From Alphaproteobacteria bacterium (GTDB lineage: Bacteria > Pseudomonadota > Alphaproteobacteria > Geminicoccales > Geminicoccaceae): 10,312 nt of DNA. Within the stretch, counting starts at the first letter, position 1; every line of letters starts with the position of its first letter. Below the pieces are notes generated by a model. The model had not been told where the DNA came from. It searched no databases and worked only from the letters and a program-made list of their open reading frames with translations. A program made the translations under genes and the position numbers. Of the stretch, positions 1-4,573 are shown piece by piece. The stretch is taken from NCBI GenBank assembly GCA_026984595.1, contig JALSRW010000397.1, positions 1-10,312 of the forward strand. The letters run 5' to 3'.

Positions 1-1
1 G

Positions 2-175
2 CAGCCCCTCTCCCTCGGGCTCGGCGACGATGGCAGCGTGCTGGAGCTGTTCACCTCCGAAGACGGGGAAAGCTGGACCATGCTGCGCGTCACGCCCGAC
101 GGACGGAGCTGCGTGGTGGCCACCGGTAGGAGCTGGCAGAGACTGCGCGCCGGTACCGGGGAACCGGAAGCGTGA
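2..175 (+). CDS. C-terminal part of a small hypothetical protein (5' end outside window)
   Basis: The frame is open from base 2 to a TGA at 173-175, giving the last 57 residues of a protein whose start lies to the left. The tail has a compact pattern: an acidic GDDGSVLELFTSEDG stretch, then SWT, then TPDGRSCVVATG, then SWQRL. It resembles the end of a short exported hypothetical protein widespread in alphaproteobacteria, in which an aromatic, acidic 'SWT...PDG-SC-V-A-G' module forms the C-terminus. That resemblance is from memory and no function is known to me. Base use fits a real high-GC gene, with most third positions G or C. The gene converges with the minus-strand gene ending at 208, leaving only 32 bases and no clear terminator between them. 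Confidence 0.7.
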   Translation, partial: QPLSLGLGDDGSVLELFTSEDGESWTMLRVTPDGRSCVVATGRSWQRLRAGTGEPEA

Positions 176-207
176 GGTCTTCCGCCAACCGGTGCGGCGG
201 GCGGGGC

Positions 208-474
208 TCAGTGCCGAGCCGGGCTCGCCGTGTCGAGATCGGCGAGGCCGCTGTTGTCGCTGTCGTCGAACAGCCAGGCGAGGAGCGCGTCCTGAACCGC
301 CTGCCGCGTCTCCCGGGGATAGGTTCCGAGACAGCGCATGGCGTCTTCGAGAAGCTCTTCGTCGCTGCGCCGCAGCGCGGCATCGAAACGTGCGAACAGC
401 AACGAATCCGTACCCAGGACCGCTGCCAGACGCTTTCGGAGTCCGCCGAGGGAAACCACCCGCAGCTTCGCCAT
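208..474 (-). CDS. Small hypothetical protein, 88 aa
   Basis: I do not recognise this gene. The reading frame extends upstream to 516, but the ATG at 474 is the best start: an AGGAAGGAG-type ribosome site lies a few bases before it, and the protein then begins MAKLRVV. The product is probably helical and amphipathic. It has a basic N-terminus (LGGLRKRLAAVLG), a central acidic helix (RRSDEELLEDAM) and an acidic tail with DDSDNSG. There is no signal peptide, membrane segment, cysteine pair or obvious DNA-binding motif. It is transcribed away from mlaA. Its promoter (-35 TTGCTC, 17-bp spacer, -10 TACAAT) overlaps a perfect inverted repeat, so it is probably under a dedicated repressor. Confidence 0.6.
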   Translation of the reverse strand: MAKLRVVSLGGLRKRLAAVLGTDSLLFARFDAALRRSDEELLEDAMRCLGTYPRETRQAVQDALLAWLFDDSDNSGLADLDTASPARH

Positions 475-514
475 CCCGTTCTCCTTCCTCGTTCGGTCGG
501 ATTTTCGCGCCCTC

Positions 515-533
515 ACAATTTTCCTAAAATTGT
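515..533. promoter_or_regulatory. Perfect inverted repeat, probable operator
   Basis: ACAATTTT-CCT-AAAATTGT is a perfect 8-bp inverted repeat with a 3-bp spacer. It is strikingly AT-rich in GC-rich surroundings and sits in the divergent region between the 88-aa gene and mlaA. It covers the minus-strand -10 and the predicted start site, the position expected of a repressor operator. The CAATT...AATTG form resembles MarR/OhrR-type sites, but the regulator is unknown and not encoded next to it. Confidence 0.55.
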
Positions 534-557
534 ATCGACCTGCCCGGCGGGGAGCAA
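529..557 (-). promoter_or_regulatory. Sigma70-type promoter for the 88-aa gene
   Basis: On the minus strand, TTGCTC (557-552) and TACAAT (534-529) are separated by exactly 17 bases, a good match to a housekeeping promoter. Transcription would start near 522, leaving a leader of about 48 nt before the ATG at 474. The -10 lies in the right arm of the 515-533 inverted repeat, and the -35 overlaps the mlaA ribosome site on the other strand. Confidence 0.5.
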
Positions 558-560
558 TTC

Positions 561-1472
561 ATGAGGTGGCTTGTCAGCCTTACCGCGATACGCTTTAAGG
601 ACGCGCAGCAGAAGGGGGTGGCAATCCGAAGCACCGGCACACAGGGAAAGCAGCCGTGCGGGCCGCACCGGCGCCGGGACGGAGATCGGGTTCCGGCCCC
701 GCCGGCGGCGCGCGTCCGGCTCGTTGCGGTGATCGCGCTGGTGCTCTCGATCGGTGCCTGGCGAGGTGCCGCCGCAGCCGAGCACGACGATCCGTTCGAG
801 CCCTTCAACCGGGCCGTGTTCCAGTTCAACCGGGTGGTCGACGGGCTGGTACTGAAGCCGGCTTCCGAACTTTACGGGCTGATCGTGCCGCGCCCGGCGA
901 AGACGGCGATTTCCAATCTGCTGGACACCCTGCGGGCGCCCATCGTGTTCCTCAACGACATTCTCCAGGGCGAGCGGGAACGCGCCGGCATCACCCTGTC
1001 CCGTTTCCTGATCAACGGCAGCCTCGGCTTTTTCGGCCTGTTCGACATGGCCAGCGAATTCGGATATTTGAAACATGACGAGGATTTCGGGCAGACTCTC
1101 GCGGTTCACGGAGTGGGCGAAGGTCCGTATCTGATGCTGCCCATTCTGGGTCCCTCGAATCCCCGCGATGCGGTCGGTCTGGTCGTGGACTCTTTCCTGT
1201 TCGACCCGATGCGCTATGTTGCGCCGACGCGAGTGCGAACCACGCGGACCGTCAGTGCGGCGGTCGTCACCCGTTACGAGCTCGGCCCTTCGCTCGACGA
1301 GCTGGAGCGCAGCAGCATCGATTTCTACGCAGCGCTCCGCAGTGTCTACCGGCAGAAGCGGGAGGCCGAAATTCGCAACGGCCGTCCCCCCGCGGATTCG
1401 GGCTACGAGGAAATCTTCAATGAGACGTTCGACGATCCCGCCCCCGATCGGGCACCGGCCGAGAAGAATTGA
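561..1472 (+). CDS. mlaA: MlaA/VacJ family outer-membrane phospholipid transport protein
   Basis: MlaA sits in the outer membrane and removes misplaced phospholipids from the outer leaflet, passing them to the periplasmic carrier MlaC. The 303-residue product has the family signature throughout: DPFEPFNRAVFQFN (about 77-90), the PRPAKTAISNLL segment (110-121), FLNDILQG (130-137), RFLINGSLGFFGLFD (148-162), FGQTLAVHGVGEGPYLMLP (176-194) and GPSNPRDAVG (197-206). The ATG at 561 follows GGGGAG by six bases. It leaves a long charged region of about 50 residues before the hydrophobic core (VRLVAVIALVLSIG, 52-65) and an A-rich cleavage region. A GTG at 618 is an alternative start. No lipobox cysteine follows the hydrophobic core, unlike E. 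coli MlaA. The 3' end overlaps mlaC by 53 bases, pointing to one operon. Confidence 0.92.
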   Translation: MRWLVSLTAIRFKDAQQKGVAIRSTGTQGKQPCGPHRRRDGDRVPAPPAARVRLVAVIALVLSIGAWRGAAAAEHDDPFEPFNRAVFQFNRVVDGLVLKPASELYGLIVPRPAKTAISNLLDTLRAPIVFLNDILQGERERAGITLSRFLINGSLGFFGLFDMASEFGYLKHDEDFGQTLAVHGVGEGPYLMLPILGPSNPRDAVGLVVDSFLFDPMRYVAPTRVRTTRTVSAAVVTRYELGPSLDELERSSIDFYAALRSVYRQKREAEIRNGRPPADSGYEEIFNETFDDPAPDRAPAEKN

Positions 1473-2118
1473 GGCAAGCCTCGCCGATTGCTGCGGGCGG
1501 CGCGGTTTGCTGGCGGCGTTCGCGGCCGGATCGCTGGCTCTGGCGGCGGGACCGGCAGACGCCGGGCGCGAGGAGGAGGCGGCGGCTTTCATCAAGCGCA
1601 TCGCCGATCGGGCGCTTTCCATCCTGTCGCAGACCGACAAGGACCAGAAAACGCGTATCGCCGAGCTCGAGCGCCTGCTCGAGGAGGCGACCGATCTCGA
1701 TCTGATCGCCAAGATGGTGCTCGGCAGCTACTGGCGAAGGGCCACACCCGATCAGCGCAGGCGCTATCTCGAGCTCTTCCGCAAGCTGGTCCGCAAGGAG
1801 CTCGCAAGCAAGATCAACCGCTACAGCGGCGAGCGGATCGAAGTTGTGGGAAGCCGCGATATCGACGATCGAGATACCGTGGTCAGCACGCTCGTGCATC
1901 GTGCCGAGAAGCAGCCGCCCTACCGGGTCGACTGGCGGGTGCGACGCAGCAAAGGCCGCTTCCTGATCATCGACGTGGTCGCCGAAGGCGTGAGCCTGCT
2001 CATCACCAAGAGCGGGGAATTCCGGGAAATCGTCGCCAAGCGGGGTATCGAGGGGCTGCTCGCGGGAATGGCCCGCCAACTCGAAGGGGAAGACACGCAG
2101 AGCCAGGTCCGTAGCTGA
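1420..2118 (+). CDS. mlaC: MlaC/Ttg2D family periplasmic phospholipid carrier
   Basis: MlaC carries phospholipid across the periplasm between MlaA in the outer membrane and the inner-membrane MlaFEDB ABC transporter. The family pattern is clear: FIKRIADRALSILS (57-70), RIAELERLLEEATDLDLIAKMVLGSYWR (79-106, a typical helical stretch), the RRYLELFRKLV segment (114-124), then the DWRVRRSKGRFLIIDVVAEGVSLL strand-rich part (171-194). I chose the ATG at 1420 because GAGG lies about nine bases upstream. This puts the first 53 bases inside mlaA. The resulting 232-residue protein has a long N-region, then GRRGLLAAFAAGSLALAAG ending in ADA. This is a signal peptide with a twin arginine, so Tat export is possible. 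A TTG at 1507 or a non-standard start nearby cannot be excluded. No transporter (mlaFED) gene is in the window. Confidence 0.9.
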   Translation: MRRSTIPPPIGHRPRRIEASLADCCGRRGLLAAFAAGSLALAAGPADAGREEEAAAFIKRIADRALSILSQTDKDQKTRIAELERLLEEATDLDLIAKMVLGSYWRRATPDQRRRYLELFRKLVRKELASKINRYSGERIEVVGSRDIDDRDTVVSTLVHRAEKQPPYRVDWRVRRSKGRFLIIDVVAEGVSLLITKSGEFREIVAKRGIEGLLAGMARQLEGEDTQSQVRS

Positions 2119-2190
2119 GCGCAGCGATCCGAAGACTGCGACGATCCCGGCGGCGAGTCGCGGCGGCTGGTCGCGTCCCATGGCCCGTCA

Positions 2191-2206
2191 CCGTGATCCC
2201 TCACGG
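2191..2206. repeat. Hairpin downstream of mlaC
   Basis: CCGTGA-TCCC-TCACGG forms a perfect 6-bp stem with a 4-base loop, 72 bases after the mlaC stop. No T run follows. With the next hairpin it probably protects the mlaC mRNA 3' end or marks a weak transcription end. Confidence 0.45.
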
Positions 2207-2214
2207 CAGTGGGC

Positions 2215-2246
2215 TCACCCGGGCTTCGGCCTTCGAAGCCCGGTGA
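2215..2246. terminator. Strong hairpin after mlaC without a T run
   Basis: Bases 2219-2228 (CCGGGCTTCG) pair perfectly with 2234-2243 (CGAAGCCCGG) around a GCCTT loop. TCA/TGA adds three more pairs beyond a one-base bulge. It is the most stable structure behind the mla operon and probably marks its 3' end, but neither strand has a T tract, so it is not a standard intrinsic terminator. Confidence 0.45.
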
Positions 2247-3120
2247 TGCCGGCCATCGCCAGCCCGCATCATCGCCTCGGCACCGCCAGCGGATGGGGGA
2301 CCGGGCGGGCCGCACGGCAGCGAGACACAACCGGACCCGAGGGGTGAGAGGTCAACAACCGACCGTCTGTGGGAGGAGCGGCCGCTTTCCGTTGCGTGTT
2401 CCCCCTCGCTCGCAGGTGTGTCCCGAAGAGTGCCCGCGGCATCGAAGCGCGGGGTCCGAGACAACGGCCGGCAGGCGTGGCGGCCGCCCGGTCTGCGGCC
2501 CGCGTCGGCCCGTCCTTTGGAACGCGACCGCCCTCCAACGCGTGCGCCAGGGAGCCGGTGGACATCCGGCGCGATGGCCGTGGTGGCCGATCCGCCGTGC
2601 CGAGGGCGACGCCCCCGCGGCACGGAGGGCGAGCCCGCGCCCCGTCGAGCGGAGCGAGTTGCCGCAGGCCTCCCGCGGGTCCGCACGCGCCGTCTCGGAT
2701 CGAACGCCCGTGCGCTCGGTGGCTGGCGGTCCAACGGCGCCGCGGGGATTGCCGCCGTTGCCGGGGTCATGCTGCACCGTGGCGGTGATATCCGCCCGGA
2801 ACTCCAGCGAGGCGGCGCCGGTGCCGGAGAGTATTCCCGGAAAGGATCGGCCCGCCCGGTTCGCAGGGGTGCCCGGTCACCCCCGGAGAACAGCCCACCG
2901 GGTACCCGCCGGTGGCATCCGCAGCCTCGGCGACGGACCTCCCGAAGACCTGGAGGCAAGGACGGATCACGAGCCGCCGGTGCGCATCGGCCCCGGCGGC
3001 CCTTCGCCGGGCGCGCGGCCGACGCCGGCTCCTGCCCGATTTCGGGAACCGCCGCCGAGCTCCGACCCGGCGAACGGGGCGCCGAACGAACGCCGTTCGC
3101 AGGCAGGTTTCGCGTGCCGG
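2247..3120. other. GC-rich gene-free block with many short hairpins
   Basis: I find no believable gene here. Long frames stay open on both strands, but only because stop codons are rare in such GC-rich sequence. Their translations are runs of Arg, Pro, Gly and Ala with no domain, no good ribosome site and no codon-position bias. What can be seen is a series of perfect inverted repeats: CCGTGCC/GGCACGG (2595-2625), GGGGTG/CACCCC (2866-2883), CCACCGG/CCGGTGG (2895-2915), CCCGGCG/CGCCGGG (2992-3011) and CGAACG/CGTTCG (3083-3099). Some are expected by chance at this base composition. The block could be decayed host DNA, a structured RNA, or the prophage left border. No tRNA or attachment site is recognisable. 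Confidence 0.5.
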
Positions 3121-3152
3121 TTAACCCCCGCTTTACCCCTTCCCCGTATGAT
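3121..3152 (+). promoter_or_regulatory. Candidate CtrA-type promoter for a small RNA
   Basis: TTAA (3121-3124), seven bases, then TTTA (3132-3135) matches the CtrA consensus TTAA-N7-TTAA at seven of eight positions. It overlaps where a -35 would sit relative to the -10 TATGAT (3147-3152). There is no TTGACA-like -35, which would suit an activator-dependent promoter. CtrA is the alphaproteobacterial cell-cycle and motility regulator. The site is short and could be fortuitous. Confidence 0.35.
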
Positions 3153-3159
3153 CGTCCCC

Positions 3160-3264
3160 GGCTCCGAAGACGGCCCTCGAGGGTTTCGATCTTCGGCCTT
3201 CGTCCTCCCCGACGTTGTGATGCCTCCCCGAACTCGGCCGCCGGTTTTCCGGCGGCCTTTTTTT
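3160..3264 (+). ncRNA. Putative small RNA, about 105 nt
   Basis: This is inferred from architecture, not from homology. Transcription from TATGAT (3147-3152) would begin near 3159-3160. The first segment forms a hairpin in which CCGAAGA (3164-3170) pairs with TCTTCGG (3190-3196), enclosing a CCC-TCGA-GGG mini-stem (3174-3183). A less structured, C/T-rich linker follows (3197-3235), and the transcript ends at a perfect terminator. No open reading frame with a ribosome site fits between promoter and terminator. I recognise no known RNA family (not 6S, SRP, tmRNA or RNase P). It may alternatively be the end of a longer transcript through the gene-free block. Confidence 0.4.
3236..3264 (+). terminator. 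Rho-independent terminator
   Basis: GGCCGCCGG (3236-3244) pairs perfectly with CCGGCGGCC (3249-3257) around a TTTT loop, followed by seven Ts (3258-3264). It works only for plus-strand transcription, because the minus strand lacks a T run after the stem. No protein gene lies just upstream, so it must end either a small RNA or a long read-through transcript. Confidence 0.88.
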
Positions 3265-3325
3265 GCATGGAGACACCCCGTACCACGCCGAACCGAGAGC
3301 CGCGAGGCCACGGCCTGCGGCAGGG

Positions 3326-3967
3326 CTACTGACTGACCCACACGATGCGGGACAGCCAGCTCAAGGCCTCGATGTCGAAGATGGTCTCCCGCTCGGTGGC
3401 GATCGGGTCGCGCAGCACGACCCGCGCAGCGGTCCGCCGCTCGAGGAGACCGACCACCAGTTCCCCACTCTTCAGATGGACCAGCACCCGATCGTTGCGG
3501 CGCACACTGCTGTTGGGCGAGATCACGACGAGATCCCCGGCGCGATACACCGGCGGCGCCAGGTCACGGTCCAGCTCCAGGATGTAGGCCTGCGGATCGT
3601 CGATCTGCGGAAACTCGATCTCTTCCCAACGTTCCCCGATGGGAAAGCCCGCGGCGTCGAAGTTGCCGCCGGCCCCCACCTCGCTGAGGCGGATGGCTTT
3701 GAGACGCTGCAGGGCGCCGAAGCCTCGGGATCCTCGCCGATCTTCGATCAATGCCACGAACTCGGCCATACTACTGCCGGTGGCTTGGAGAATCTTGGCC
3801 AAGCTCTCGGTGCTCGGCCAGCGTGCCTTCCCCTCCTTGGTCTTGCGCTTGCTCTTGTTGAACGTCGTCGGATCGAGCCCCGCCTTCCTGGCCAGACCCG
3901 ATGGCGACATGCCGTGCATCTCCGCCAGACGGTCGATGCCCTTCCAGACGTCTTCATGTGTCAGCAT
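3326..3967 (-). CDS. Helix-turn-helix/S24-fold transcriptional regulator with degenerate catalytic dyad (likely phage repressor)
   Basis: The 213-residue protein has an N-terminal DNA-binding domain (about 1-70: HGMSPSGLARKAGLDPTTFNKSKR, then RWPSTESLAKIL) and a C-terminal S24/LexA-like fold (about 125-213: YRAGDLVVIS, VRRNDRVLV, SRIVWVSQ). This layout is typical of alphaproteobacterial S24 regulators. The start is the ATG at 3967, preceded by AGAAGGGG; an upstream ATG at 3994 has no comparable site. In active S24 proteins a G-D/E-S-M motif and a later Lys supply the catalytic dyad. By eye, Leu136 occupies the Ser position (segment LDRDLAPP) and Gly173 the Lys position (GELVVGLLE). Autocleavage therefore seems lost. 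It is divergent from the phage operon and close to a palindromic operator, so it is probably the lysogeny repressor, though a host regulator cannot be excluded. Confidence 0.85.
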   Translation of the reverse strand: MLTHEDVWKGIDRLAEMHGMSPSGLARKAGLDPTTFNKSKRKTKEGKARWPSTESLAKILQATGSSMAEFVALIEDRRGSRGFGALQRLKAIRLSEVGAGGNFDAAGFPIGERWEEIEFPQIDDPQAYILELDRDLAPPVYRAGDLVVISPNSSVRRNDRVLVHLKSGELVVGLLERRTAARVVLRDPIATERETIFDIEALSWLSRIVWVSQ

Positions 3968-4014
3968 GGGACCCCTTCTGCATTTCCGCCGCACCGGCTC
4001 GACGGCCTAGGAAC

Positions 4015-4060
4015 ATTATCTTGACAACAGGCCTGAATGTCATCAGGCTAATAATCCTAT
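4015..4060. promoter_or_regulatory. Divergent control region with 18-bp palindrome
   Basis: GCCTGA (4031-4036) and TCAGGC (4043-4048) form a perfect 6-bp inverted repeat around ATGTCA. Weaker symmetric elements surround it: TGACA/TGTCA (4022-4026, 4038-4042) and ATTAT/ATAAT (4015-4019, 4051-4055). The stretch is AT-richer than its flanks. A plus-strand TTGACA lies at 4021-4026, but the nearest TAATAAT-like -10 is 22 bases away, too far for a normal promoter. On the minus strand a TAATGT -10 lies just left of the palindrome. This is the natural operator candidate for the S24-fold regulator. Confidence 0.5.
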
Positions 4061-4108
4061 CCACGCCACCGACAATCGCGCACGATCGTCATCGCAGGGA
4101 GCAGGAAC

Positions 4109-4516
4109 ATGCCACGTCTCGAGACTCTGGTCGTCTTCGAGGATCGTCCCGACAGTTTCTGGTTGCGTCTTCTCCGACCGGGCTTTCGCCACTGCTTCTG
4201 CCTGCTCCGCCAGCCTTCCGGCTGGCTGCTGCTCGACAGCCGCAGCCGCGGCTTCGAGGCCCGCCAGCTCCCTTCCTGCGGTGTCGATTCCTTGGTTCGC
4301 GCCTTCTCCGAACTCGGCGCGCGGGTGATCGGCATGGCCCGCGGTCCGATACCGGACCGCCGCCTGCCACCGGCTCCCTTCACTTGTGTCGAGCTGGTGA
4401 AGCGGGCGATCGGCGTGACCCATCCGGCGATCCTTTCTCCCTTCCAGCTCTACCGAGCCTTGTCCAGCGATCCCCGCCGACTGCTGATCGCCGGTCCCTC
4501 CTCCGTAACGGGTTGA
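4109..4516 (+). CDS. Phage-associated small His/Cys protein, possible permuted NlpC/P60-like fold
   Basis: The 135-residue product starts at an ATG with AGGGAG seven bases upstream, and is the first plus-strand gene after the repressor. Two conserved-looking blocks stand out: GFRHCFCLLR with His28, then a Trp-rich strand (GWLLLD), and much later FTCVELVKRAIGV with Cys93, followed by a closing helix (SPFQLYRAL). The order His-block then Cys-block, with Cys at the start of an amphipathic helix, is that of circularly permuted NlpC/P60 (papain-like) enzymes. I recall similar proteins encoded next to phage portal genes, usually left unnamed. A role in entry or lysis as a cell-wall or lipid hydrolase is an inference only. 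There is no signal peptide or membrane segment. Confidence 0.65.
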   Translation: MPRLETLVVFEDRPDSFWLRLLRPGFRHCFCLLRQPSGWLLLDSRSRGFEARQLPSCGVDSLVRAFSELGARVIGMARGPIPDRRLPPAPFTCVELVKRAIGVTHPAILSPFQLYRALSSDPRRLLIAGPSSVTG

Positions 4517-4521
4517 CGCCG

Positions 4522-4556
4522 GGTATAGGATTTGATACCTTCTTTATGACAATCAT
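4522..4556. promoter_or_regulatory. AT-rich gap with small palindromes before the portal gene
   Basis: The 57-base gap holds GGTAT (4522-4526) against ATACC (4535-4539) and ATGA-CAA-TCAT (4546-4556). A TTGACG at 4513-4518 overlaps the previous stop codon, but no convincing -10 follows. ATGACA also occurs, inverted, inside the 4031-4048 palindrome region, so a second regulator contact is conceivable. The function is uncertain. Confidence 0.25.
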
Positions 4557-4573
4557 CCGATAGGAGATCTCGC

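Noticed and set aside
513..1712. 399-codon antisense frame over mlaA and mlaC
   Set aside because: It is the reverse shadow of two clearly recognisable Mla genes.
2851..2883. GGTTCG string resembling a tRNA T-arm
   Set aside because: No acceptor stem, anticodon arm or CCA context surrounds it; it belongs to a simple hairpin.
2201..3286. Minus-strand open frame of 361 codons
   Set aside because: It has the same composition artefact as the plus-strand frames, and its N-terminal lysines come from reading the terminator T run backwards.
3265..3325. Possible attachment site or tRNA between terminator and regulator
   Set aside because: There is no tRNA fold, no direct repeat to compare within the window and no integrase. 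The prophage boundary cannot be placed.
2209..3336. Long plus-strand open frame of 375 codons (and a 304-codon frame at 2418-3332)
   Set aside because: Products are Arg/Pro/Gly/Ala-rich with no domain, no ribosome site, no codon-position bias, and they run through a perfect terminator. Stop codons are simply rare in this GC-rich block.
4021..4055. TTGACA plus TAATAAT as a plus-strand promoter
   Set aside because: The spacing is 22 bases, beyond what sigma70 promoters use, so I list only the control region and not a promoter.
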